This document shows, one piece after another, positions 20,446-30,783 of a DNA stretch of 34,445 nt (positions within the stretch are counted from its first letter, which is position 1; each line of letters begins with the position of its first letter). This DNA is from Paracoccaceae bacterium (GTDB taxonomy: Bacteria; Pseudomonadota; Alphaproteobacteria; Rhodobacterales; Rhodobacteraceae), in the NCBI GenBank assembly GCA_007134865.1, contig SLJW01000230.1, positions 1-34,445 on the forward strand, in the 5' to 3' direction. The notes under the pieces were generated by a model. The model was not told where the DNA came from, ran no database searches, and saw nothing but the letters and a program-made list of their open reading frames with translations. A program made the translations under genes and the position numbers.

Positions 20446-21948
20446 TCAATCGATCATCGGCAGCAGGCTGTCCACCGAGGCTTTCGCGTCGCCATAGAAC
20501 ATCCGCGTGTTCTCCTTGTAGAAGAGCGGGTTCTCGATGCCGGAATACCCGGTCCCCTGCCCGCGTTTGGACACGAAGACCTGTTTCGCCTTCCAGACCT
20601 CCAGCACCGGCATCCCGGCGATGGGGGAGTTGGGGTCATCCTGCGCCGCCGGGTTCACGATGTCATTCGAGCCGATGACGATCACCACATCCGTGTCGGG
20701 GAAATCCTCGTTGATCTCGTCCATCTCCAGCACGATGTCATAGGGCACCTTGGCCTCGGCCAAGAGCACGTTCATATGCCCCGGCAGACGCCCCGCCACG
20801 GGGTGAATGGCGAAGCGGACAGTCTTGCCCTTGGCGCGCAGCTTGCGGGTGAGTTCGCTGACACTTTGCTGCGCCTGCGCCACCGCCATCCCGTAACCCG
20901 GCACGATGATCACGCTGTCAGCCTCGTTCAGCGCTGTGGCCACACCATCGGCATTGATCGCCACCTGCTCGCCCTCGACCTCCATCGCCGGGCCGGACGT
21001 GCCGCCGAAGCCACCCAGAATAACGCTGATGAAGCTGCGGTTCATGGCCTTGCACATGATGTAGGACAGGATCGCCCCCGAAGCACCGACCAGCGCCCCG
21101 ACCACGATCAGCAACTCATTACCCAGCGAGAAGCCGATGGCCGCCGCCGCCCAGCCCGAATAGGAGTTGAGCATCGACACCACCACCGGCATATCGGCCC
21201 CGCCAATGCCCATGATCAGGTGATAGCCGATAAACAGCGCCAGCGCCGTCAGCACAAGTAGCATGAAGATCGACGCACCAGCGCTATCGGCATAGGCCAG
21301 ATAGAGCCCGGCAAAGACCACCGAGGCAATCGCCGCACCGGCATTGAGCATATGCCCGCCCGGCAGTTTCTTGGCCGCCGTGTCGACCCGGCCCGCGAGC
21401 TTTCCATAGGCGATGATCGAGCCGGTAAAGGTGACAGCGCCGATCCAGATGCCGATCATCAGCTCCACCCGCAGGATGGTGATCTCGACGGCGGTTTTCT
21501 TGCCGATGATGGCCGCGAAATTGGTGAGCCCCAGCCAGAGGTCATAGGCCGCCACCGACATCAGCCCCTCGGGCTGCGGGAAGGGCAGCCCCTCGGCAGT
21601 GAAGGCCTCGGCCACGCGCCCGATCTCGAAATGCGCGTTGAAACCCACCAGCACGGCGGCAAGACCCACGAGGCTGTGCATGAAAGCCACCAGCTCGGGC
21701 ATCTGCGTCATCTGCACGCGGGTGGCCAGTTGCCAGCCGATGACAGCACCGATGGCGATGAGGATCAGCGTAAGCCCCCAGAGCCCCGAGCCCGGGCCGA
21801 CCAGCATCGCGAGCACGGCAACGGCCATGCCCACAATGCCGTACCAGATCGCGCGCTTGGCGCTTTCCTGCCCCGAAAGCCCACCCAGCGAGAGGACGAA
21901 GAGAACCGTGACGACCGCATAGGCCGCGACTGTGAAACCGAAATCCAT
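20446..21948 (-). CDS. pntB: NAD(P) transhydrogenase beta subunit
   Basis: Multi-[65 protein letters not shown]...[14 protein letters not shown]. Confidence 0.97.
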   Translation of the reverse strand: MDFGFTVAAYAVVTVLFVLSLGGLSGQESAKRAIWYGIVGMAVAVLAMLVGPGSGLWGLTLILIAIGAVIGWQLATRVQMTQMPELVAFMHSLVGLAAVLVGFNAHFEIGRVAEAFTAEGLPFPQPEGLMSVAAYDLWLGLTNFAAIIGKKTAVEITILRVELMIGIWIGAVTFTGSIIAYGKLAGRVDTAAKKLPGGHMLNAGAAIASVVFAGLYLAYADSAGASIFMLLVLTALALFIGYHLIMGIGGADMPVVVSMLNSYSGWAAAAIGFSLGNELLIVVGALVGASGAILSYIMCKAMNRSFISVILGGFGGTSGPAMEVEGEQVAINADGVATALNEADSVIIVPGYGMAVAQAQQSVSELTRKLRAKGKTVRFAIHPVAGRLPGHMNVLLAEAKVPYDIVLEMDEINEDFPDTDVVIVIGSNDIVNPAAQDDPNSPIAGMPVLEVWKAKQVFVSKRGQGTGYSGIENPLFYKENTRMFYGDAKASVDSLLPMID

Positions 21949-21968
21949 GTTTCTCTACCTCCAGCCGG

Positions 21969-23540
21969 TCAGGATTTCTGGAACATGGCGAGCATGCGCC
22001 GTGTCACGAGGAATCCACCGAAAATATTGATGGCCGCCATCAGAAGCGCCAGCGCGGCAAGCACGGTGATCATGATCGAGGTCGAACCGATCTGGAGCAG
22101 CGCGCCGACGATGATGATCGACGAGATGGCGTTGGTGACAGCCATCAGCGGAGTGTGCAGCGAGTGTGAGACTTTCCAGATCACCTGGAAGCCCACGAAG
22201 ACGGCCAGCACGAAGATGATGAAATTGCGCATGAAGCTTTCGGGGGCGACAAGCCCCACGGAGAGCACGAAGGCCGCGCCGATGCCCAGCAACCCAACCT
22301 GCGTCATCGTCTGCTTGCGGAAGGCCGCGATTTCCTGCGCCCGCTTTTCCTCGGCGGTGAGTTCCTTGACCTTTTCCTTGGGCTTGGCGGCAATCGCCTT
22401 CACCTTGGGCGGCGGTGGTGGGAAGGTGATCTCGCCCGCATGCGTGACCGTCGCGCCGCGGATCACGTCATCTTCCATGTTGTGGTTGATGACGCCGTCC
22501 TTCTCTGGCGTCAGGTCATGGAGCATATGCCGGATATTGGTCGAATAGAGCGAGGAGGATTGCGCCGCCATCCGGCTGGGAAAGTCCGTGTAACCTACTA
22601 TGATTACACCGTTTTCCGTGACAAGGCGTTCATCGGCTACCGTCAGGTCGCAGTTGCCACCCTTCTCGGCGGCCAGATCCACGATCACCGAGCCCGGCTT
22701 CATCATCCGCACCATATCCTCAGTCCAGAGCTTGGGCGCGGGGCGGCCGGGGATCAGCGCGGTCGTGATGACGATATCGACATCGGGGGCCAGTTCGCGG
22801 AACTTCTCGAGCTGCTTCTCGCGGAATTCGGGGCTGGAGGGAGCCGCATACCCGCCGGTCTCGGCGCCATCCGTCGCGGCCTCTTCGAATTCGAGGAAGA
22901 CGAATTCCGCTCCCATCGACTCGATCTGCTCCGAAACCTCGGGGCGCACATCGAAAGCCATGGTGATCGCGCCAAGGCTGACGCTTGTCCCAATCGCCGC
23001 CAGACCCGCGACCCCGGCCCCCACCACCAGCACACGCGCGGGCGGGATCTTGCCCGCTGCCGTCACCTGCCCGGTGAAGAAACGGCCGAAATTGTTGCCC
23101 GCTTCGATCACCGCGCGATAACCGGCGATATTGGCCATGGAGGACAGCGCGTCCATTTTCTGTGCGCGGCTGATCCGTGGCACCATGTCCATCGCGATCA
23201 CTGTGGCGCTGCGCTCCTTCGCGGCCTCCAGCATATCGGCATTCTGGGCCGGCCAGAAGAAGGAAATAAGCGTCTGCCCCTCGCGCAGGCGGGCAATTTC
23301 GTCCATCTCGGGCTCACGCACCTTGATGACAATGTCCACGGCCTCGCTCAGTGCCTTGGCATCGGGCAGGACCGACACGCCTGCAGCCTCGTAAAGCGCA
23401 TCGCTGAACCCGGCGGCCAGTCCGGCCCCGGCCTCGACAAAACACTCATGACCCAGCTTCTGGATTTGCTGCGCACTGTCCGGTGTCAGCGCCACCCGCG
23501 CCTCGCCCGGCTTGATCTCCTTCAACGCCCCGACTTTCAA
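21969..23540 (-). CDS. pntA: NAD(P) transhydrogenase alpha subunit
   Basis: [40 protein letters not shown]...; [23 protein letters not shown]-terminal TM domain fused. Confidence 0.97.
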   Translation of the reverse strand: MKVGALKEIKPGEARVALTPDSAQQIQKLGHECFVEAGAGLAAGFSDALYEAAGVSVLPDAKALSEAVDIVIKVREPEMDEIARLREGQTLISFFWPAQNADMLEAAKERSATVIAMDMVPRISRAQKMDALSSMANIAGYRAVIEAGNNFGRFFTGQVTAAGKIPPARVLVVGAGVAGLAAIGTSVSLGAITMAFDVRPEVSEQIESMGAEFVFLEFEEAATDGAETGGYAAPSSPEFREKQLEKFRELAPDVDIVITTALIPGRPAPKLWTEDMVRMMKPGSVIVDLAAEKGGNCDLTVADERLVTENGVIIVGYTDFPSRMAAQSSSLYSTNIRHMLHDLTPEKDGVINHNMEDDVIRGATVTHAGEITFPPPPPKVKAIAAKPKEKVKELTAEEKRAQEIAAFRKQTMTQVGLLGIGAAFVLSVGLVAPESFMRNFIIFVLAVFVGFQVIWKVSHSLHTPLMAVTNAISSIIIVGALLQIGSTSIMITVLAALALLMAAINIFGGFLVTRRMLAMFQKS

Positions 23541-23739
23541 GTGCGGTCCCCCTCTGGTTCAGGTTGCATTCGGCCCATGCGCGGGCACGGAGTTTTTGAT
23601 CGCGCGTCTCCTTACCTCGCGCAAGATTGTTTCACAAGTCGCCAAAAGGGCGAGAAGCGCGGCGAATTGACATTGATCCCGGGGCATGAGCGCTTTGCGC
23701 ACCTGACAGGCATAAAGCCGGGACGGAGGCAGGTCGCGC

Positions 23740-24183
23740 TCAGAGCCAACGCCGCGTTCGGGCGAAATAGGCTTCGGCCTCTCGCCCGAACGCGGCGCGC
23801 AGGCGGGCCTCTTCGGGCAGGATGAACCGCCGCGTCAGCACCCATGCCAGCACGGGCACCAGCACCAACCCCGACAGCGCGCCCCAGCTCAGCGCGAGCC
23901 CGCCAAGGATCAGCAGGTCGGCCAGATAGATCGGATTGCGCGAGAAACGATAAAGCCCCGTCGTGATCAGCCGCGACGGCACCTGATGCGGTACGATGGT
24001 CGAGCGCGCGCGCAGGAAGGACAGCGCCGACACCCCCAGTATCGCAAGCCCCGCCCAGAACAGCGTATCGCCTGTCAGCCGCAGCCACGCCATGTCGTGA
24101 AACGACCCCAAGGCGCTGGTCTCGGCCCTGGCGACGGCCAGCGCAGTCAACAGCCAGACCGGTGGATAATCGAGCCAGCTCAT
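23740..24183 (-). CDS. isoprenylcysteine carboxyl methyltransferase (ICMT)-like membrane protein
   Basis: MSWLDYPPVWLLTALAVARAE...TTGLYRFSRNPIYLADLLILGGLAL...EEARLRAAFGREAEAYFARTRRWL motif. Confidence 0.88.
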   Translation of the reverse strand: MSWLDYPPVWLLTALAVARAETSALGSFHDMAWLRLTGDTLFWAGLAILGVSALSFLRARSTIVPHQVPSRLITTGLYRFSRNPIYLADLLILGGLALSWGALSGLVLVPVLAWVLTRRFILPEEARLRAAFGREAEAYFARTRRWL

Positions 24184-24396
24184 CACTCCCGAGGCGCGTT
24201 CCAGGCGACCAGCCCTCCCTGCAAAACCGACACGTCCAAGCACCCCGGCCCAGCCCGCGCGATCCGCGCGGCCTGCCTGAGAAGCGCCCATGTGCTGCAA
24301 TAGACCACGCTCCAGCGCAGCGCAATGAACAGACCACGCGTGACGCTCCGCAAAGCCACAGCACGTGTCCCGTCACCAGAATTATATTCAACTGTT

Positions 24397-24411
24397 TGCA
24401 TATGATATGCA
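24397..24411. promoter_or_regulatory. perfect 15-bp palindrome, candidate operator for kynU
   Basis: TGCATATGATATGCA, 69 nt upstream of the kynU start, 16 nt before a TTGACC (-35-like) hexamer at 24428-24433. Confidence 0.55.
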
Positions 24412-24480
24412 CGCGCATTCTGATGTCTTGACCTTTCATCACGCGCAGGCCACCGATGGCATAACCGACAGGAGGACCCG

Positions 24481-25674
24481 ATGACCGATTTCGCCGCCAC
24501 CCGCGCCATGTTCGACCTGCCCGAGGGCGTGATCTATCTGGACGGCAATTCGTTAGGCCCCCTGCCGCGCGGCGTTGCCGAACGGGTCGCCTTGGCCATC
24601 ACCGACGAGTGGGGCCAGATGCTGATCACCGGCTGGAACAAGGCCGGGTGGATGGACCTGCCCGCGCGGGTGGGCGACCGCGTCGGTCGGCTGATCGGAG
24701 CCACGCCCGGCACAGTGACCATGGGCGACACGCTCTCGATCAAGGTCTATCAGGCGCTGGCCTCGGCGCTGGAATTGCGCCCTGATCGGCGCGTGATCCT
24801 GTCGGACACGGGGAATTTCCCGTCTGATCTCTACATGGCCGACGGCCTCTGCCGCACGCTGGGGCCGGATTACGCACTGAAAACCGTGGCCCCGGAAGAG
24901 GTCGAGGGTGCGATTGACGCGAGCGTTGCCGTGCTGATGATCACCGAAGTCGATTACCGTACCGGCCGCAAGCACGACATGGCCCGCCTGATCGCCAAGG
25001 CGCATACGGCCGGCGCGCTGGTGGTCTGGGATCTGGCGCATTCGGCCGGCGCAATCCCGGTCGATGTGACCGGCGCGGATACCGATTTCGCCGTCGGCTG
25101 CAGCTACAAATACCTCAATTCCGGCCCCGGCGGCCCGGCCTTCATCTATGTCGCTCCGCGACTGGCCGAGGCCGCCCGCCCTGCCCTTTCGGGCTGGCTG
25201 GGGCACGAGGCGCCCTTTGCCTTTGACCTTGACTATCGCCCCGGTCGCGGGGTCGAGCGGATGCGCGTCGGCACACCGCCGATCCTGCAACTCGCCGCGC
25301 TCGATGCCGCGCTCGATGTCTGGGAGGGTGTGGACATGCAGGACCTGCGCGCCCGCTCGCTGGAGTTGCAGGCGCAGTTTATCGCGCTGGTCGAGGAAGG
25401 ATGCCCCGATCTGACCCTCGCCTCGCCACGCGATCCCGAAATCCGCGGCAGTCAGGTCAGTTGCCGCCACGAACACGGCTATGCCATCATTCAGGCGCTC
25501 ATCGCCGAAGGTGTCATCGGCGATTTCCGCGCCCCCGACATCCTGCGCTTCGGCTTCACGCCGCTTTATCTCTCGCCCGAGGATGTCGAGCGCGCGGCGC
25601 AGATCCTGTGTGCGATCATGGCCGAGCGTCGCTGGGACAAGCCCGAATTTCATGCACGCGCGAAAGTGACCTGA
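24481..25674 (+). CDS. kynU: kynureninase
   Basis: VIYLDGNSLGPLPRGV, GDTLSIKVYQALASAL, WDLAHSAGAIPVD, GCSYKYLNSGPGGPAFIYV (PLP lysine), RFGFTPLYLS; RBS aggagg. Confidence 0.96.
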   Translation: MTDFAATRAMFDLPEGVIYLDGNSLGPLPRGVAERVALAITDEWGQMLITGWNKAGWMDLPARVGDRVGRLIGATPGTVTMGDTLSIKVYQALASALELRPDRRVILSDTGNFPSDLYMADGLCRTLGPDYALKTVAPEEVEGAIDASVAVLMITEVDYRTGRKHDMARLIAKAHTAGALVVWDLAHSAGAIPVDVTGADTDFAVGCSYKYLNSGPGGPAFIYVAPRLAEAARPALSGWLGHEAPFAFDLDYRPGRGVERMRVGTPPILQLAALDAALDVWEGVDMQDLRARSLELQAQFIALVEEGCPDLTLASPRDPEIRGSQVSCRHEHGYAIIQALIAEGVIGDFRAPDILRFGFTPLYLSPEDVERAAQILCAIMAERRWDKPEFHARAKVT

Positions 25675-25801
25675 TACCCCGTTTTTTCAACAGGTTAGCT
25701 TAGAGGGGGCCGCCCCTGCGGAGCGGCTCGACACAACCGCTTACCAAATCTCAATCAGAATCAGGCTTTCTGCACCTGTCTCGACAGAATGTGAGGTGCG
25801 G

Positions 25802-26491
25802 ATGTCTGATCACTCCCGGCCCGGCAGCCGCAAGGCGCTGCAATGGGGCTGTATCGGCCTTGGTCTGCTGCTGATCACCAGCATCCTGCTCTGGCCGCTT
25901 CTTGCCCGTGCCGCCTCGCCTGCCCGGCTGTGCGAGGCTGCGGCTCAGTTGGCCGCCCAACGCCATGACGTGCCGCTCGACCTGCTGCGCGCTATCGCAC
26001 TGGCCGAAACCGGGCTGCGACGGGGCGGGCAGATCACCCCATGGCCCTGGGCCGTGCATGCCGAAGGGCGCGGGCACTGGCCCGCCACGCGCGCCGAGGC
26101 GCTGGCCCTCGTCCGCGCCGCGCAGGCGCGCGGGGTGCGCAATATCGACCTCGGTTGCTTCCAGATCAACCTGCACTGGCATGGCATCCGCTTCGCCTCG
26201 CTCAAGGACATGATCGACCCCGACCGCAACGCCGATTTCGCAGCCCGCCTGCTCAGACAGCACAAGGCGCGACTCGGATCATGGGAGGCCGCGATCGGCG
26301 CCTATCACTCCGCAACCCCTGACCTGGCCGCGCGCTACCGCGCGCGTGTGGCGCAATATCGAACCAAATCCGAGCCCGCGCCCCATCTCGCCGCGCTGCA
26401 GCCCAACAGCCCTGCGCGGTTGGGCGCGCTGCACCCGACAACCCTCTCGGGCGCGCGGATGCGGCTGATCGATCTGGACGCGGGGCAGTGA
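25802..26491 (+). CDS. lytic transglycosylase (SLT domain), probably flagellum-associated
   Basis: N-terminal TM, then DVPLDLLRAIALAETGLRR...NIDLGCFQINLHWHG...AARLLRQHKARLGSWEAAIGAYHS; 4 nt upstream of flhA. Confidence 0.88.
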   Translation: MSDHSRPGSRKALQWGCIGLGLLLITSILLWPLLARAASPARLCEAAAQLAAQRHDVPLDLLRAIALAETGLRRGGQITPWPWAVHAEGRGHWPATRAEALALVRAAQARGVRNIDLGCFQINLHWHGIRFASLKDMIDPDRNADFAARLLRQHKARLGSWEAAIGAYHSATPDLAARYRARVAQYRTKSEPAPHLAALQPNSPARLGALHPTTLSGARMRLIDLDAGQ

Positions 26492-26495
26492 GCGC

Positions 26496-28580
26496 ATGAC
26501 CCTGTCGATGCAGACCATATTCAAGCCGACGATCCTGCTCGCCCTCGCGCTGATGGCGGTGATCGTGATGATGATCCTGCCGATCCCGGCCTGGATGCTC
26601 GATCTCGGCCTCGCGGCCTCTTTCGCCCTCGCAATCCTGATGTTCACCGTCACGCTCTTCATCCAGAGACCACTGGATTTCTCCATTTTTCCAACAGTTT
26701 TACTGGCATCCTTGATGTTACGCCTGTCGCTCAATGTCTCCTCGACGAAGCTGATCATCGGTGAAGGGCACACTGGCACCCATGCCGCAGGCGGTGTGAT
26801 TCAGGGCTTTGCCAGCTTCGTCATGAGCGGCTCGATCTTCCTTGGCGTGGTAATCTTCCTTGTTCTCCTGATCGTCAATTTCATCGTCATCACCAAGGGT
26901 GCGGGCCGCATGGCCGAAGTCGGCGCGCGCTTCGCGCTGGACGGGATGCCGGGCAAGCAGTTGGCCATCGACAGCGACATGTCCGCTGGCGCCATCGACC
27001 ACCAGGAAGCCAAACGACGGCGCGAGACTGAACAGGCCGAAACCAATTTCTACGGCTCGCTCGACGGGGCGTCGAAATTCGTCAAGGGCGACGCGATTGC
27101 GGGCCTTCTGATTACGCTGCTGAATATCGTGATGGGCCTGATCAACGGCACCATGATGCATGGCATGAGCCTCGGCGCAGCCTTCGAGACCTATGCCATC
27201 CTGACCGTGGGCGACGGGCTGGTGAGCCAGATCCCGGCTGTCATCATCTCGATTGCCGCCGCACTCCTGCTCGCACGCGGTGGCGCCAATGGCGCGACCG
27301 ACAGCCAGCTTTTCGAACAACTGGGCCGCTACCCCTCGGCGATTGCGACAGTGGGGTTCCTGATGGCGCTCTTCGCTTTTGTCCCCGGGCTGCCCTTCGT
27401 GCCCTTCGTGATCGGGGCCAGTGTGCTGCTGGGCCTCGCCTGGCTTGCCCGCAGCGTGCAGGCCAGGGCCGCAGCGGCGGAGGCGGCACCGCTGGAACAG
27501 ATGCCCGAGCCCCCGCGCGCCTCGCTGGGCGATACGCTCGACCTCGATGAAATCCACGTCCAGTTTGCCTCGGATCTGGTGCCCATGGTGCTTGACCCGC
27601 GGATGGGGCTGGATGGGCGGATCTCGAATATCCGCTCTCATGTCGCGCGCGAATACGGGCTGATCCTGCCCGAAATCCGCCTGACCGACGACGCCACCCT
27701 GCCCAATGGGCATTACGCGATCATGATCCATGGCGTCGAACAGGCGCGCGACTGCCTGCGCCCCGACCGGATGCTGGCACTGGTGCAGGATCCGGACGGG
27801 TTCGAGATTGCGGGCGAGGATGTGCGCGAACCGGTCTATCGCAGCCCCGCGCGCTGGATCGATGCGCAATTGCAGGAAGAGGCCGCGCTCTCGGGCACGA
27901 CTGTCGTCAGCCCGATCGAGGTTCTGGCAACGCATCTGCTCGAAGTGCTGAAATCCAACTTTGCCCGCCTCATGACGCACAAATCGCTGCACCGCATTCT
28001 GGACGAGATGACCAGCCTCTCAGACCAGAAACGCGCCGAGGCCAACCGTCGGCTCTTGGGCGAGATGATCCCCGACAAGGTCCCGGTCGATCTGCTGCTG
28101 GGGGTGCTGCGGCTCCTGCTCGAAGAGCGGGTCTCGATCCGCAACCTGCCGCTGATCCTCGAGGCGATGTCCGAAGTGCGCAGCCTGCTGCAGGGCCCCG
28201 AAGCGGTCTGCGAGCATGTCCGCCAGCGGCTCGGCTTTCAACTGGTGGCACCGCTCAAACGCGATGATGGCACCTTGCCGCTGGTGCAACTGGCCCCCGA
28301 CTGGGAAGAGATTTTCGCCACCTATCAGCTCTCAGGCGAGGCGGGTGCGAGCGATGTCGCCCTGCCCCCCGAAGATTTCGCGCGCCTCGGCGAACGCATC
28401 GCGCAGAGCCTCGGCAAGCTCGCGCAGGACGGGATCAGCCCGGCACTCGTGACCTCTTCGCGCCGTCGACGCTTCCTGCGCACGGTGCTGACCGCCAAGG
28501 GGCTGGCGGCCTCGGTCCTCTCCTACGAGGAGATCGGGCTCGACGCCCGCCCTGCCCTGGTCGGGACGATCACTGCATGA
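26496..28580 (+). CDS. flhA: flagellar biosynthesis protein FlhA
   Basis: LRLSLNVSSTKLIIGEGHTGTHAAGGVIQGFASFV, FALDGMPGKQLAIDSDMSAGAI, GAASKFVKGDAIAG-like FHIPEP signature. Confidence 0.98.
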   Translation: MTLSMQTIFKPTILLALALMAVIVMMILPIPAWMLDLGLAASFALAILMFTVTLFIQRPLDFSIFPTVLLASLMLRLSLNVSSTKLIIGEGHTGTHAAGGVIQGFASFVMSGSIFLGVVIFLVLLIVNFIVITKGAGRMAEVGARFALDGMPGKQLAIDSDMSAGAIDHQEAKRRRETEQAETNFYGSLDGASKFVKGDAIAGLLITLLNIVMGLINGTMMHGMSLGAAFETYAILTVGDGLVSQIPAVIISIAAALLLARGGANGATDSQLFEQLGRYPSAIATVGFLMALFAFVPGLPFVPFVIGASVLLGLAWLARSVQARAAAAEAAPLEQMPEPPRASLGDTLDLDEIHVQFASDLVPMVLDPRMGLDGRISNIRSHVAREYGLILPEIRLTDDATLPNGHYAIMIHGVEQARDCLRPDRMLALVQDPDGFEIAGEDVREPVYRSPARWIDAQLQEEAALSGTTVVSPIEVLATHLLEVLKSNFARLMTHKSLHRILDEMTSLSDQKRAEANRRLLGEMIPDKVPVDLLLGVLRLLLEERVSIRNLPLILEAMSEVRSLLQGPEAVCEHVRQRLGFQLVAPLKRDDGTLPLVQLAPDWEEIFATYQLSGEAGASDVALPPEDFARLGERIAQSLGKLAQDGISPALVTSSRRRRFLRTVLTAKGLAASVLSYEEIGLDARPALVGTITA

Positions 28581-29368
28581 CGATGGAACTTTTCGACCTG
28601 ATCGACCGGCTCGGCCCCGAACTCGAGGGGTTATTCGCGGGCAGTTTTGGTGTCTTCATCCGCGTGGGCGCGCTGATGGCGCTGGTCCCGGCCTTTGGCG
28701 AACAGGTCATCCCGGTGCGGGTGCGCCTTGGCCTGACCCTCGCCTTCACGGCGATAACGGCCCCAATCATCGCGCCCCAGATGCCACCCGCCAGCCTTGC
28801 CCCCGGCCCGCTCCTGCACCTGATCGCAACCGAGGTCATCGCCGGGCTGATCCTCGGCATCGGCCTGCGCCTGCTGATCATCGTGCTGCAAACAGCGGGG
28901 ACGATGGCCGCACAGGCCACCTCGCTGTCGCAATTCTTCGGCGGCGCCGGTGTGGACCCGCAGCCCGCCATGTCACAAATCCTCGTTGTCGGCGGGCTGG
29001 CGCTGGCGCTGATCCTCGGGCTGCATATCAAGCTTGCCGAACTGATCCTGCACTCCTACAGCCTGTTCCCGCCCGGCCGTTTCCCCGATGCCGACAGCCT
29101 CGGCACCTGGGGCGTGGCGCAGGTCGCGCGCAGTTTTACGCTGGCCTTTTCGCTGGCCATGCCCTTCGTGATCCTGTCACTGCTCTATTACGTCGCCCTC
29201 GGCGCCATCAACAAGGCCATGCCGCAACTGATGGTCGCCTTTGTCGGCGCACCGGCGATCACCTTCGCCGGGCTCGCCGTGCTGCTGCTGACCGCGCCGA
29301 TGATCCTGCCACTCTGGCATGAGGTGCTCGACGGCTTCCTCTTCGACCCGACAGGGCTGCCGCGATGA
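28577..29368 (+). CDS. fliR: flagellar biosynthesis protein FliR
   Basis: Multi-TM; RVGALMALVPAFGEQVIPVRVRLGLTLAFTAIT; ATGA overlaps with flhA and flhB. Confidence 0.95.
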   Translation: MTMELFDLIDRLGPELEGLFAGSFGVFIRVGALMALVPAFGEQVIPVRVRLGLTLAFTAITAPIIAPQMPPASLAPGPLLHLIATEVIAGLILGIGLRLLIIVLQTAGTMAAQATSLSQFFGGAGVDPQPAMSQILVVGGLALALILGLHIKLAELILHSYSLFPPGRFPDADSLGTWGVAQVARSFTLAFSLAMPFVILSLLYYVALGAINKAMPQLMVAFVGAPAITFAGLAVLLLTAPMILPLWHEVLDGFLFDPTGLPR

Positions 29369-30453
29369 GCGAGGAGTCGGGCAGCGGCGAAAAGGAATTC
29401 GAGGCCACCCCGCGCAAGCTCGAGGAGAGCCGCCGCAAGGGTGAGGTGCCGCGCTCGACCGACCTGAACACCGCCGCCGCCTTTTTCGGCCTGCTGGTCG
29501 GTGCGCTGGTCTTCGGGCAAAACACGCTGGTCGGGCTGGGCACAAGCGGGGCTGTGCTGCTGGATCAGGCCGAGCCGGTCTCGGCCCAACTCAGCCAACG
29601 CGCCACTCCTGTCGTGGGCGGGCTGATCCTGCAAGTGGCGCAGGCGCTTTTGCCGCTGCTGGCCGTGCCCTTCCTCATGGTCTGGGCGGGGCTGTTTGCG
29701 CAACGCGTCGTCATCTTCGCGCCCGAGAAGCTGCAGCCGAAGCTCTCGCGCATCTCGCCCATCTCGAACGCCAAGAATAAATATGGCCGCAACGGTCTGT
29801 TCGAATTCGCCAAATCGGCAGTCAAGCTGGTGATCATCTCGGTGGTGCTCTGGCTGTTCCTGCTGCACAACCTGCCGCTGATCCTCTCGACACTGCATCT
29901 AACACCGGCGCTGGCGGCGCGTGAGCTGATGTATCTCGTGCTGCGCTTCCTCGCGCTGGTCTTTGTCGTCAAGCTGGCCATCGGTGCGGTCGATTTCTTC
30001 TGGCAACGCGCCGAGCATCTGCGCAAAAACCGCATGACTCACAAGGAGTTGCGCGACGAAATGAAACAATCCGAAGGCGACCCGCAGGCCAAGGGCGAAC
30101 GTCGGCGGCGCGGGCGCGAGATCGCCACCAACCGGATGCTCGAACAGGTCAAGGACGCCGCCGTGGTGATCGTGAACCCGATCCATTACGCGGTAGCGCT
30201 GCGATGGTCGCCCGGTGATCTGGGCGCACCGATCTGCGTGGCGAAAGGTGTGGACGAAATCGCCGCGCGCATCCGCGAACGCGCCGAGGAAGCCGGTGTG
30301 CCGATCCATTCCGACCCGGCGACAGCGCGTGCGCTCCATGCGACTGTCGAGATCGATCAGGAAATCGCGACCGAACATTTCGCCGCCGTCGCTGCGGCGA
30401 TCCGCTTTGCCGAAAAGATGCGGGCCAGGGCCACGAAGGGGCCATGGGCATGA
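29365..30453 (+). CDS. flhB: flagellar biosynthesis protein FlhB
   Basis: EKEFEATPRKLEESRRKGEVPRSTDLN; autocleavage motif NPIHYAVALRW. Confidence 0.98.
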   Translation: MSEESGSGEKEFEATPRKLEESRRKGEVPRSTDLNTAAAFFGLLVGALVFGQNTLVGLGTSGAVLLDQAEPVSAQLSQRATPVVGGLILQVAQALLPLLAVPFLMVWAGLFAQRVVIFAPEKLQPKLSRISPISNAKNKYGRNGLFEFAKSAVKLVIISVVLWLFLLHNLPLILSTLHLTPALAARELMYLVLRFLALVFVVKLAIGAVDFFWQRAEHLRKNRMTHKELRDEMKQSEGDPQAKGERRRRGREIATNRMLEQVKDAAVVIVNPIHYAVALRWSPGDLGAPICVAKGVDEIAARIRERAEEAGVPIHSDPATARALHATVEIDQEIATEHFAAVAAAIRFAEKMRARATKGPWA

Positions 30454-30779
30454 AAACTCGCGATCTCAACCGGTTGCAGGGCCTTGCTCAGTTGGTGCAT
30501 GACCATGAGCTCGCCCGCAACAGCCGCCTGAGCGGCGCACGCGCCGTAACGCGCGAGAAGCTCGACAAACTGGCGGCGCCCGTGCCCCTCGCCAATGACC
30601 CGGCGCTCTTTGCCGCGCGGCAGGCGCATCTGCAATGGGCCGCGGGCCAGCGCATGATACTGAATCAGCGCCTCGCGCTTGAGACCGCGCGGCTGATCGA
30701 ACAACGCCGCAAGACCGCGCGCAGTCTGGGCCGTCTCGAGGCACTCAAACGCTTGCGCGCGCACCCCCCCAGGGCCTGA
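30450..30779 (+). CDS. small coiled-coil-like flagellar-cluster protein (possible FliJ-like)
   Basis: ATGA overlap with flhB; ~109 aa, Arg/Leu/Ala-rich helical MKTRDLNRLQGLAQLVHDHELARNSRLSGARAV...ARLIEQRRKTARSLGRLEALKRL. Confidence 0.75.
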   Translation: MKTRDLNRLQGLAQLVHDHELARNSRLSGARAVTREKLDKLAAPVPLANDPALFAARQAHLQWAAGQRMILNQRLALETARLIEQRRKTARSLGRLEALKRLRAHPPRA

Positions 30780-30783
30780 GCGC

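Noticed and set aside
21352-23825. Plus-strand ORFs of 398 and 461 aa over pntB/pntA
   Set aside because: Antisense to well-supported pntA/pntB; low-complexity His/Arg/Asp-rich translation.
23612-24442. 276-aa minus-strand ORF overlapping the ICMT-like gene
   Set aside because: The ICMT signature is in the other frame (23740-24183); this frame has only GC-rich low-complexity sequence.
24553-25653. 366-aa minus-strand ORF over kynU
   Set aside because: Antisense shadow of kynureninase.
25700-25735. ggccgcccctgcggagcggc hairpin downstream of kynU considered as a terminator
   Set aside because: Only a ~5-bp stem with no T tract; too weak to annotate.
26718-27992. 424-aa minus-strand ORF over flhA
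   Set aside because: Antisense shadow of flhA.
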